Shown: positions 52,963 to 61,220 of the stretch, piece by piece | Position numbering within the stretch: the first letter of the stretch is position 1 | Layout: every line of letters starts with the position of its first letter | NCBI RefSeq assembly: GCF_003075075.1 | Contig: NZ_QCYM01000002.1 | Location: 398,954 to 462,953 of the forward strand | Reading direction: 5' to 3' | DNA: 64,000 bases | Source: Labrenzia sp. 011 | GTDB lineage: Bacteria > Pseudomonadota > Alphaproteobacteria > Rhizobiales > Stappiaceae | Program-made: the position numbers and the translations under genes | Notes under the pieces: generated by a model | The model's database searches: none | What the model was told of the DNA's origin: nothing | What the model saw: the letters and a program-made list of their open reading frames with translations, nothing else

Positions 52963-54141
52963 ATGACACGAAACGGGCCGTGTAACTCCGGACGGACAAT
53001 TTGGCTCATGGCGTTCGCTGCCGGGGCGGTCGTTGCCAACAACTATTACAATCAACCTCTGCTTCAGGAAATGTCCGAAAGTCTGGACATCTCCGCGCAG
53101 GCAGCTTCCTGGATAGCGAGCATCACCCAGATCGGCTACGCCTTGGGTTTGTTGCTGCTCCTTCCTCTCGGCGACCGGTTGGACCGCCGCCACATGATCA
53201 CAGTCCTGATGTTCCTGTCAGCGCTGATGCTTGTTCTATTCAGTCTTTCCAACAGCTACCCTTCGGTATTGGCCTCCGGTTTCCTGATAGGCCTGACAAG
53301 TATCGTCCCCCAGATGCTGCCCCCGATCGCCAGCCAGAGCGTACCCGCGAACGAGGCAGCCGATGCTGTCGGAAAGGTGATGGCCGGTCTGCTGCTCGGG
53401 ATTGTCCTTTCCCGGTTTGTCGGCGGCTGGCTGGGTGACCTGCTTGGATGGCGGGCAGTCTACGGTCTTGCTGCAGGCCTGATGCTCATACTGATGGTGG
53501 TATTGCGAAAATCGCTTTCCCCTGTCGCCCCGACCTTCAGGGGGTCCTACTATCAACTCATACTCAGCCTGAAGCACATATATATGCGGCATGCCACGCT
53601 TCGCACCATATCGCTCGCCGCAGCACTTCAGTTCGGCGCATTCAGTCTGTTCTGGACGACCCTGGCCTTTCATCTCAATGCGATGCCGGAACACTATTCA
53701 GCGAAGGTCGCGGGAACATTTGCCCTGATTGGCGCCACTGGCGTTCTGGGCGCTCTCGTCTCCGGAAAATTTACCAAGCGGTATAGCGAAAGGCTGGTTC
53801 TGATCATCAGCGGCAGTCTGATGCTGGCAGCCTTTGCGATGTTCTTTCTGGCGCAGGACACCCTCGTCTGGTTAATACCGGCGGTGATTCTTCTCGACCT
53901 GGGGATGCAAATGAGCCATGTAACCAGCATGTCCACCATTCTCTTTCTGGACAGGAATTCAACAAACCGGTTGAATACGACCTACATGGTCATTCGGTTT
54001 CTTGGCGGCGCCGTGGGCACCATTGTTGGCGGCTATTCCTGGCATCACGGTGGCTGGATTACGGTTTGTGCAGCCGGATTTTCTTTTTGCCTCATTGCAC
54101 TGCTGATCAATGCCTATGGCTCAACTTCGGCAGATGCGTAA
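52963..54141 (+). CDS. MFS transporter (YnfM/DHA1-like)
   Basis: A 392-residue membrane protein with twelve predicted helices. The N-terminus AFAAGAVVANNYYNQPLL and the A-loop GDRLDRRHMI are typical of drug/H+ antiporter-1 like carriers. ATG 52963 follows AAGG; GTG 52936 is an alternative start. It lies 69 bases after the ABC ATPase gene on the same strand, so it may export a product of the compound imported by the ABC system. Confidence 0.87.
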   Translation: MTRNGPCNSGRTIWLMAFAAGAVVANNYYNQPLLQEMSESLDISAQAASWIASITQIGYALGLLLLLPLGDRLDRRHMITVLMFLSALMLVLFSLSNSYPSVLASGFLIGLTSIVPQMLPPIASQSVPANEAADAVGKVMAGLLLGIVLSRFVGGWLGDLLGWRAVYGLAAGLMLILMVVLRKSLSPVAPTFRGSYYQLILSLKHIYMRHATLRTISLAAALQFGAFSLFWTTLAFHLNAMPEHYSAKVAGTFALIGATGVLGALVSGKFTKRYSERLVLIISGSLMLAAFAMFFLAQDTLVWLIPAVILLDLGMQMSHVTSMSTILFLDRNSTNRLNTTYMVIRFLGGAVGTIVGGYSWHHGGWITVCAAGFSFCLIALLINAYGSTSADA

Positions 54142-54209
54142 TCCATAGACCACGGCATGTTCCGGTCCGGGATTGGCCGGAAACACGACCTGCAAATTAG
54201 GATGAACGG

Positions 54210-55124
54210 TTGGGCCGGATGAACAAGAACGAAAATGCCCTTGCACTGGAACAAAGACGGATTGAACCTGTCGATATAACGGATGACAAGACACAGATCG
54301 TCCTGGACCATGGCAGTCCCGAAAAGACAAATCGGCTGGAGCTGCCCACCGATGACAAACGCGCCGGCGAAGGGGTGACGATACAATCGGTCGATCGGGC
54401 CCTATCGATCCTGGAACATGTGGCAGGCGCAACACGACCGGCCAAGCTTCAGGAAATCGCGGAAGCCTTGGATCTGAAAAGCCCGACCTGCTACCACTTG
54501 CTGAATTCGCTTGTGAAACGCGGCTTCGTCACCCGAAACCAGCATCCCCGCACTTATCAGCTGGGCCCTAAAATAAACGAAATGTCCCGCCGTGAGCGCT
54601 CCCATTTCGAAATCAGGCAAACAGCCATTCCACACCTGGAAAGGCTGGCGGAAGACACCGGACATACCGCCTGCATGGCCGTTTTCTCAGGCACCGAGCT
54701 GACGATTACCGTTGATGTTGAAGCCGCAAGCGGCATTTCCATAATCGCCTATCGCCAGCACCTGAGCCGCGCACCGCATGCCACGGCACTGGGAAAAGCG
54801 ATTTTGGCATGGCTACCGGAGCCACAAATTGCACGGGTTGTGGCTGACCGTGGCCTGACAGGCTTTACCGACCTGACCATCGTCTCGTTGGGAGATCTTG
54901 TAGAAAGCCTTCGGCAGGTTCGCCGGCACGGTTTTGCAGTAGACGCGGGGGAGTACAGCACTGACGTATTCAGTCTTGCTGCTGCCATTCGAAACCCCGC
55001 CGGCGGCGTGATAGGATCGATTGGCTGTCTTGCGCGAAGGAACAATGATGACCTGAAAAGCCTGCGCGAGGTTCAGCAAAGGGTCATTGCCACGTCAAAG
55101 GCTATTTCAGACGCTTGCTGTTAA
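54210..55124 (+). CDS. IclR-family regulator
   Basis: A 304-residue regulator. A non-conserved leader of about 55 residues precedes the HTH (IQSVDRALSILEHVAGATRPAKLQEIAEALDLKSPTCYHLLNSLVKRGFV). The effector domain includes GHTACMAVFSGTEL, APHATALGKAILAWLP and the C-terminal AGEYSTDVFSLAAAIRN. It is the last gene of the island and its likely controller. TTG 54210 has AGGA at 7-base spacing; ATG 54219 is the alternative. It ends 10 bases before the duplicated mbfA fragment. Confidence 0.88.
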   Translation: MGRMNKNENALALEQRRIEPVDITDDKTQIVLDHGSPEKTNRLELPTDDKRAGEGVTIQSVDRALSILEHVAGATRPAKLQEIAEALDLKSPTCYHLLNSLVKRGFVTRNQHPRTYQLGPKINEMSRRERSHFEIRQTAIPHLERLAEDTGHTACMAVFSGTELTITVDVEAASGISIIAYRQHLSRAPHATALGKAILAWLPEPQIARVVADRGLTGFTDLTIVSLGDLVESLRQVRRHGFAVDAGEYSTDVFSLAAAIRNPAGGVIGSIGCLARRNNDDLKSLREVQQRVIATSKAISDACC

Positions 55125-55134
55125 ATTCGAAGAG

Positions 55135-55291
55135 CGCCACGACGGTGGCCGCCATGGTGGTCTTCGTGGAACTGTGGGCGATCGCCTGGATCCAGAACCG
55201 CTTCATGCCCCCCTTCCTGCGCGCTGCCTTTCAGGTCGTCCTCGGCGGCTCCCTGGTCTTCGCTGCCGGTGTGCTGATCGGGAACCCTGAG
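55135..55291 (+). pseudogene. Duplicated 3' fragment of mbfA (right repeat)
   Basis: The translation TTVAAMVVFVELWAIAWIQ and LRAAFQVVLGGSLVFAAGVLIGN matches the last 50 residues of MbfA. Compared with 49174-49334 it lacks three bases (FMPP instead of FMETP) and one G before the stop, so the frame runs on to 55348. It has no start of its own and is not a functional gene. Confidence 0.85.
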
Positions 55292-55594
55292 ACCAGGCGG
55301 GAGAGCAGAATGCTGGAAGAAAGCGTTCACGGCGATGAGAACAAATAACCGAAAAGTGGCAGGTAGTGGACTGGCCGCTTTCGGTAGCCTGTTGGACGAT
55401 ACAGGCATTCAAAGGAGTGGCGTATACTTACACTTTCGGCCCGAATGATGCCAAAGCGCGGATAATTGTCTGCGCAATATGGCATCGTCTCGTGATGGGT
55501 TCTCCTTTTTCCGGCATCCAGGCCAAACGCAGGCACGAATTCCACTTATCCTGGCCGTTCAGATTTCCCGAGCCAGCTCACTTGTTCAGCCCTT

Positions 55595-55756
55595 TCAAGC
55601 AGCAGAAGTCGTCCCCACAACATCCATCAGCTTCGCACAGTCGGCCACAACATCATACTTCACACGCTCCTGGGTGACCTTCTGGCTGATTTCATCGGAG
55701 AGTTTACTGGTGCATTCGATCTTCGTCTTTTCCCCCGTCCGTGAATCTCGTTCGCT
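55595..55756 (-). pseudogene. C-terminal gene remnant
   Basis: A 53-codon frame without start that reads like real protein: SRTGEKTKIECTSKLSDEI, then VKYDVVADCAKLMDVVGTTSAA and stop. The rest of the 55349-55809 gap shows no gene. Probably the tail of a gene removed during the rearrangements around mbfA. Confidence 0.4.
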
Positions 55757-55809
55757 TCATTCTCCGTTCTCGAGTTGGGGCGGGGTCCAATCAACGGTGG
55801 AGGAAAAAT

Positions 55810-56613
55810 CTATTTTGGAAAAAGGAACGTCACGGCCGCCCTTGCACCAAAGCCGTCGGGGCCGTTGTCCGCGCTGGCCGCATAATATCGCACACCGGCC
55901 TGCAGACTGATGGGCTGCTTGTCGACGGTGACCAGTTTTGAAACCATTGCATTGATGGGGACAGACCATTCGTCGGAGGTCCAGTCATAGGAGGACTCGG
56001 CGTTCAGGGTGAATGTCCAGGCGTCCTTGGTCGTGTAGGATAGAAACGGCTGGATATAGGTCGAATTCACGTCCTTTCTGGCTTCGTCCCCGGCAAATGA
56101 CCACACGTGATTGGCCAGTGCACCGTATGTCCATTGACCTTGCTGACGCAGGACAACTCCGGTTGGGCCGGCGCCCCACTTCTTCGAGCTGAGGAGACTG
56201 TCGGTACCTGTCGGAACGAGCAGAACCGGGCCCAGGCCCCAGATCAGGCCGCCGAAGCCGGGCTGCTGAGGTGACAGAAACAGACTTTGCGTGATGTCTC
56301 CCAATCCGAACTGGGTGCCGGAGTTTCCTGCAATATCATTTTGCCACGCCACGGGAGCAATCGTCCGCGAAATCACGTTCCAGTGTTCATTCAGCGTAAT
56401 CGGAATCACCGGCTGGATGTTCAGCGTCATCTTGCTGCCCTTCGACGGCCCGTATCCCTGATCGTAGTTCCACTGGAAGGGAATGCTGATCAGGGCAGCG
56501 ACGGGGTTCGAGAGCTTTTTTGCCAGGTCGTCGTTTTGCGCAGTTGCGTAGGAACCGGCACTGCAAAGCAGCGTGACTGCCAGCAAGGCTTGTTTGATCA
56601 GGCTTCTGCCCAT
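55810..56613 (-). CDS. Outer-membrane barrel, MetA-pathway/'transporter' type
   Basis: A 267-residue exported protein (signal peptide IKQALLAVTLLCSAGSYATA). Repeated amphipathic strands such as SLFLSPQQPGFGGLIWGLGPVLLVPTG and QGQWTYGALANHVWSF, and a terminal phenylalanine region (AAVTFLFPK), point to an outer-membrane barrel like PF13557 proteins, often annotated as transporter or phenol-degradation MetA. Such barrels are commonly found beside DUF1254 genes. ATG 56613 has AGGGAG nine bases upstream. Last gene of the minus-strand DUF1254 block. Confidence 0.7.
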   Translation of the reverse strand: MGRSLIKQALLAVTLLCSAGSYATAQNDDLAKKLSNPVAALISIPFQWNYDQGYGPSKGSKMTLNIQPVIPITLNEHWNVISRTIAPVAWQNDIAGNSGTQFGLGDITQSLFLSPQQPGFGGLIWGLGPVLLVPTGTDSLLSSKKWGAGPTGVVLRQQGQWTYGALANHVWSFAGDEARKDVNSTYIQPFLSYTTKDAWTFTLNAESSYDWTSDEWSVPINAMVSKLVTVDKQPISLQAGVRYYAASADNGPDGFGARAAVTFLFPK

Positions 56614-56830
56614 GGATGCAACTCCCTGTTTCCTGTCGGTGTCATTTCATGCATGCACGATTTTCAGCTCCTCGCCGGGGGACCTTCGGCGGACGCGTTG
56701 CTTCAGGACGGCCGGAACACGCCTTGCGCTTTTGCTGCCGCTTGACGAGGTCAAGCGCTTCCGTTCCGGGGCATGTGCACTTGGGGTTTCTAAAAGGATG
56801 AGATCTTGTTCTTGCTTCAGAGAGGCCGGT

Positions 56831-57604
56831 CTAGAACCTCATTTTCAGTCCAACGAGAGGCCCGTTTACGGTCATGTCGCTGAGCTTTGAATTGGAGCCG
56901 AAATCATAGTCCAGGTAGCGATATCCCAGAACGGCATCGAACCGGTCAAAACGGTAGTTGAGACCGCCAAAGGCCTGCCAGGTCAGATCACTCTGGCCGG
57001 TTCCGATGTCTCCGTAGTAGGAAACGTAAAACCTGTCCGTCAGGCTCGTCTCCCCCTTGAAGCCGACAATTCCGTCCAGGACGTGGCCATCCGCATTCAC
57101 TTCGCCGCCCAGCCTGCCGATATTGAAACTCAACTGGGACTGGATCCAGGTATACCGGAAACCTCCCAGCGCCCTGATTCTGGTCCGGGGCGTGTCAATC
57201 GCCGCATAGGTGATGCCGGAAGTGTTGATGAAGGCTTGAATCGCAACGCCGACGCCAGTTTCGACCGACCGGCCGACAATTTTCGCCGTGGAGGTTTCCG
57301 TGCCCTGCAGGTTCATGTAGACGAAATCGGAGAAGCCTCCAAAGCGGCCTTTCTCGGCCGAGACCTGGCCCATCGCGGTAAAGTTCAGATTTTGCAGTAT
57401 CTGCCAGAGCGGCAGTTCAATGTTGTCCCCGGCGGACGTGGTCATGTCGATGTCCGGGAGCCAGCCGTATAGACCGGCTTCGAACTGCCATCCGTGGAAG
57501 GGTTCCGGTGCCAGGTCCGGCCCGCCTTCGTCGGCCATCACGGTAGATCCGAGGCAGATCAGAAGACCGCTCGCCGCAGCCGATTTCAGCACCCGTTTCC
57601 ACAT
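56831..57604 (-). CDS. Outer-membrane beta-barrel protein
   Basis: A 257-residue exported protein. Signal peptide MWKRVLKSAAASGLLICLGSTVMA; the mature region has regular barrel strands (WQFEAGLYGWLPDIDM, IRALGGFRYTWIQSQLSF, FDAVLGYRYLDYDF) and ends in MRF, the terminal phenylalanine of outer-membrane proteins. No family name is sure. ATG 57604 gives a clean signal peptide and has AAGG upstream; ATGs at 57634 and 57646 would spoil it. Member of the DUF1254 block. Confidence 0.7.
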   Translation of the reverse strand: MWKRVLKSAAASGLLICLGSTVMADEGGPDLAPEPFHGWQFEAGLYGWLPDIDMTTSAGDNIELPLWQILQNLNFTAMGQVSAEKGRFGGFSDFVYMNLQGTETSTAKIVGRSVETGVGVAIQAFINTSGITYAAIDTPRTRIRALGGFRYTWIQSQLSFNIGRLGGEVNADGHVLDGIVGFKGETSLTDRFYVSYYGDIGTGQSDLTWQAFGGLNYRFDRFDAVLGYRYLDYDFGSNSKLSDMTVNGPLVGLKMRF

Positions 57605-57732
57605 ATCGAAGCCTTGCAACAAATCAACTTTCATGAACAGCCCCATGATGACCTGCGATCACAAGTCCGGCGGACAAGGTGGTTTCAAGGGCACAGGCAA
57701 TCTTCTCGCCCGCGCCACACTGCGGGTTGCGT

Positions 57733-58275
57733 TTACCGGTACATATACGCGCGGCGAAAACCGCGACGACGGGCACCTGCAAAGGAAAGAGGGGTCAGGG
57801 GCATGCCGATGACGTCGATGAATACGGAGACGTTTTCACCCGTGGCAGGGAACGTGCCTTCAATCGTTTTTACCGTGTAGATCAGATCGCTGCCGTCGAG
57901 ACGCGGATCCATCAGCACCGCAACCGTTTGATGCAGCGTCTCGCCATCGAGAACCGAAATATCCGCATTCGGCGGATCCGACAGAAAGCTGTCGGCGCCT
58001 TCGCCCCAAAAGGGAAGAAATGCAGCCGTGGTCATGTTGCCGGCGATGCGTTCTGGTCGGTCGGCAAAGAACAGCGTCGTCGGGCTGACGTCCTTGAGTG
58101 TCAGCGTCTTTGTCGCCGCATCGAAGGTCATGCCTTTTGAGGTCTGCACGAAAAGAAAGTCGGCATGGTCTTCCGCGGCATGTGCGGAGGAGTGTGATCC
58201 TGCCGCGATCACGGCGGTTGAGGCGAGACTCATGACCAGTGTTCGTCTGTTTACTGCAAGTTCCTGCTTTTTCAT
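57733..58275 (-). CDS. Tat-exported hypothetical protein
   Basis: A 180-residue protein beginning with a twin-arginine signal (NRRTLVMSLASTAVIAAG ... AHA). The mature part includes FLFVQTSKGMTFDAATKTLTL, then DRPERIAGNMTTAAFLPFW and FIDVIGMPLTPLSFAG. Homologous wording is familiar from proteins next to DUF1254 genes, but no function is known. Tat export suggests folding or cofactor loading before secretion. ATG 58275 has GGGAG six to seven bases upstream. Confidence 0.65.
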   Translation of the reverse strand: MKKQELAVNRRTLVMSLASTAVIAAGSHSSAHAAEDHADFLFVQTSKGMTFDAATKTLTLKDVSPTTLFFADRPERIAGNMTTAAFLPFWGEGADSFLSDPPNADISVLDGETLHQTVAVLMDPRLDGSDLIYTVKTIEGTFPATGENVSVFIDVIGMPLTPLSFAGARRRGFRRAYMYR

Positions 58276-58329
58276 CGGAAATCTCCCGCCAGGTTTGATA
58301 CTGAGCCGCAATCGCCGCTCGTTTCGGAT

Positions 58330-58351
58330 CGGGCCCTGATATCAGGGCCCG
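58330..58351 (-). terminator. Perfect 22-base palindromic hairpin
   Basis: CGGGCCCTGAT/ATCAGGGCCCG arms meet without a spacer, between the 58448 and 58275 genes. It may act as attenuator or mRNA stabiliser; no T-run on either side. Confidence 0.45.
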
Positions 58352-58447
58352 AATGATTTCCTGCCGCGACCGTGTTTCGTTCGGGGCATCTTTCTTGTGC
58401 CGGACAGGCCCCAATCACGAGATTGATCGGGCAACCGGCCAATCCGG

Positions 58448-59470
58448 TCACTTTGTCCGCGGTGTCGGCGGACTTGGGAATGTCCAGGTTCCGTTCTGGA
58501 TTGCCTCGCCCGGCTCGTACATGCGCACCGCATAGTTCCAGCCTTCCATGATCGGCAGGCAATTCTCCACGCCCGCTCCGCAGCCTCCGAAGCGGAGAGT
58601 GTAGGACCCGTCGCTGTTCGGCTTTGCGGTCAGATCGTTCAGGCTGTAGGCGTGCAGGTCGTTCTGCTGGAAATAGCCTTTGGCATTATAGAGGCTGATC
58701 GACCAGAAGCCCTTGACCGGCACGTCCTTGACGGTCAGTTCGTATTCGCCGACCGGCAGGCCGGGTTCGACGTTCACATAGACGGCATCCTTGTCCGGCA
58801 GTCCTCCCCAGGCGGAGGCCGAGCCGATCAGGAAATGGACCGGATTGACTTCTTCCTTGGAACCGAAGGTGTTGATGTATCTCTTCAGCCCCTTGGCAAG
58901 GTCGAGAACCGGCTCAAGGGTCGCCTCGTAGCTTGCCTTGTCGTAGTCGGGCATTGAAAACGGAGTATCGGAACCGGCCGAGATTTCGATCATGTCCTGG
59001 AGCTTGTGGGCTTCGGCGAGATCGGCTTCGCTCTCCGGATCGGCCAGCGTCCGGATGACGAGTCCGACCATCGGCGTATCAAATTCCTCAACGGTGAGCT
59101 GATGCGCGCCGGCGCCGTAGAAAACCTTGTTCACATAGCCGTCGTTGTTGATGACCATCAGCGACATGTATCGCTTTCCGGCATCCGGCATGGTCACGGT
59201 CGCTCCCTTTGAAATATCGACGACGCCGAGGCTGTACAGCGTGTCGCGGTTCATCCGGATGACGTTCTGCTTGTCGATCGGCGTCGGTGTCCGGTTGTGG
59301 TGCAGCTTGTTGACGCCGTCTGCCAGCTTGACGATGCCGGCGAACTCGAAGTCGGTCTGCGCTCTGTCGAAATTATCGACATTGACGATGACAGGTTCGG
59401 CCACGGCCGCCAGCGGCGCCGACAGGACCGCCATCGCGGCAAGCAGCGAAAGCGTGGGAAGGGATTTCAT
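58448..59470 (-). CDS. DUF1254/DUF1214 secreted protein, 340 aa
   Basis: A shorter member of the family. Signal peptide MKSLPTLSLLAAMAVLSAPLAAVA. DUF1254 part: HNRTPTPIDKQNVIRMNRDTLYSLGVVDISKGATVTMP. DUF1214 part: VPVKGFWSISLYNAKGYFQQND and TLRFGGCGAGVENCLPIMEGWNYAVRMYEPG. It lacks the middle section of the 537-residue proteins. It has no counterpart at the copy-1 locus. ATG 59470 has GGAG upstream. Function unknown. Confidence 0.85.
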   Translation of the reverse strand: MKSLPTLSLLAAMAVLSAPLAAVAEPVIVNVDNFDRAQTDFEFAGIVKLADGVNKLHHNRTPTPIDKQNVIRMNRDTLYSLGVVDISKGATVTMPDAGKRYMSLMVINNDGYVNKVFYGAGAHQLTVEEFDTPMVGLVIRTLADPESEADLAEAHKLQDMIEISAGSDTPFSMPDYDKASYEATLEPVLDLAKGLKRYINTFGSKEEVNPVHFLIGSASAWGGLPDKDAVYVNVEPGLPVGEYELTVKDVPVKGFWSISLYNAKGYFQQNDLHAYSLNDLTAKPNSDGSYTLRFGGCGAGVENCLPIMEGWNYAVRMYEPGEAIQNGTWTFPSPPTPRTK

Positions 59471-59500
59471 TCGGGTTGTTTCTCCATGAAAGGCTGGGAA

Positions 59501-59532
59501 TTTGGAGGCACCGTCGATGGGCCGGTGCCTCC
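59501..59532 (-). terminator. Hairpin after the 59543 gene
   Basis: GGAGGCACCG/CGGTGCCTCC, perfect 10-bp arms (59504-59513, 59523-59532) with a 9-base loop, just past the stop. Short T content on the minus strand. Confidence 0.55.
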
Positions 59533-59542
59533 GGGTGCAATC

Positions 59543-61156
59543 CTATTGCACCAGTTCGATCTCGCTCGGCCGCCAGGACTTGTCGAAGAAGGACGGCAGC
59601 GGGCTATAGAGGCGCAGGATCGTGAACCACCCCTTTTCCGGGTCTGTCTGGATCCAGTTGCCCCGTTCGACGCCATCAGGCTGTTGCGGGCTGAACCAGA
59701 CCGTGGTGGAGCCGTCCTCGGCCGCAGTCGACGCAGGCGAGGGATAGCTTTGCGATCCGGCGCGAGGGTACTTCTGCGGTGTCTGCAGCATCGACCGTGT
59801 CTGGTTGTCATAGACTGTGAGGGACCAGAACGCCTTTGCCGGGATATTCTTGGGCAGCGTCACCTTGTAGGTCTTCGCACCGTCGTACGGCTCTCCGTCG
59901 GCATCCGTGAAGCCCATCAGATACTGCGATCCAACGCCGGGGATGTTCATGATCATGCCGGGGCTGTCGAGCGTGTAGCCGTAGTAGAAGGCCGTGCGCG
60001 AATCCAGCGTGCGGGCACCGGTCGGCGCCAGCGGCTTGAATTTTCCGTCCACGAAGGCCGGCGGCGGGGTTTCGAAGAAGGCTCCGCCTTCCCAGAGCAT
60101 GCTTCCCCACATTGAGCCCGGGTAGTAGGCCCAGTCCGGATGCGCGCTGTAGGGAAGCCAGTTCAGCACCCGGCCGGCAGCCTGGCCGACAGCCGCGGCA
60201 TCGGCGAGGATCTTCTTCATCCGCTCGTCGGGCGCGAACTCCTTGCCCTTGACGATGCCGATGGCGGCGAGCTGTCCGGAGAGCTCCACGTCGTAGCTGG
60301 TGGCGGGCTCGGCCTGGACGTTCTCGTTGATCCACTCATAGAAGCCGAAACCGCTGGGCGGGATGGTGTTGAACGAGAGGTCGCTCGCCTCGATGAACTT
60401 TGTGTCGGGGACCTTCGGATCTTCCCCAAGACGCACCGCACCGGTCAACGCCTCGGCGATGCTCGTCCCGTAGGCGCCCTCGGCATAGGGATAGATCTTC
60501 ATGTGCGTCTTGATGTTCTCGACCGCAGGCTTGGGGTCGTTGTCCACCAGATAGGCGCGAGAGGCATAGAGGATACGGTTGGTCTTGGAATGCGCGACGA
60601 AGTAGCCGCCTTCAGGCAGCGGGCCATCATAGTCAGGCCCGACGATCAGGTACTTTCCGCCCTGACCGCGGTCAGGTCCCGGCCCGCCGACATCGATGAT
60701 CCAGGAGAACCACATGTCGTTGATGGTGCCCACGCCGTCCGAAGGTTGCTCGATTACCATGGGTCCCTTCGAGAGATCGACGACGGAGAGGTAATAGACG
60801 GTGTCGGCGTTGCCGGTCAGGAAGAGCGACGTCGAATCCAGCAGTTCGGACGTGATGACAACATCGTTGTAGTTGGCGCCGATGCTCTGGAAGCCCTTGT
60901 GGAATCCCAGGGCCGAGGCACCGCGAAAGCTGTTGTTGTAGACGTTCAGGGCACGGGTGAAGTCGAGTGCGTCAAAGACCTTCCGAGCGGTCTCGGCACT
61001 TGGCGCGCCGTCCTTGAAATCCAGTGTGCCGATGCTCGTTTCGATGCTGTCGGGAGCGCCGAGCGCCTGGACCACCTCCTTGGTAACCTCGGCGTGTGCG
61101 CCGCTCGCCAGCGACAGGGCGAGAAGCAGTCCACAACTCTTGGAGAGCCGGTACAT
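59543..61156 (-). CDS. DUF1254/DUF1214 secreted protein, 537 aa (copy 2)
   Basis: Same length as the protein at 16995-18608 and very similar from end to end; the last 29 residues differ at one position. Signal peptide about 1-22, ending LALSLASGAHA. DUF1254 signature: GNADTVYYLSVVDLSKGPMVIE. DUF1214 signature: TAFYYGYTLDSPGM, FWSLTVYDNQTRSMLQT and GNWIQTDPEKGWFTILRLY. It sits 64 bases downstream of the 499-residue paralogue, likely in one operon. ATG 61156 has AGAGGAAA upstream. Confidence 0.88.
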   Translation of the reverse strand: MYRLSKSCGLLLALSLASGAHAEVTKEVVQALGAPDSIETSIGTLDFKDGAPSAETARKVFDALDFTRALNVYNNSFRGASALGFHKGFQSIGANYNDVVITSELLDSTSLFLTGNADTVYYLSVVDLSKGPMVIEQPSDGVGTINDMWFSWIIDVGGPGPDRGQGGKYLIVGPDYDGPLPEGGYFVAHSKTNRILYASRAYLVDNDPKPAVENIKTHMKIYPYAEGAYGTSIAEALTGAVRLGEDPKVPDTKFIEASDLSFNTIPPSGFGFYEWINENVQAEPATSYDVELSGQLAAIGIVKGKEFAPDERMKKILADAAAVGQAAGRVLNWLPYSAHPDWAYYPGSMWGSMLWEGGAFFETPPPAFVDGKFKPLAPTGARTLDSRTAFYYGYTLDSPGMIMNIPGVGSQYLMGFTDADGEPYDGAKTYKVTLPKNIPAKAFWSLTVYDNQTRSMLQTPQKYPRAGSQSYPSPASTAAEDGSTTVWFSPQQPDGVERGNWIQTDPEKGWFTILRLYSPLPSFFDKSWRPSEIELVQ

Positions 61157-61220
61157 GATATGTTTTCCTCTTTTCAGAAAATAATCGTCTACGGGTCAAA
61201 TGAGGGGCTTGTTCAAGACC

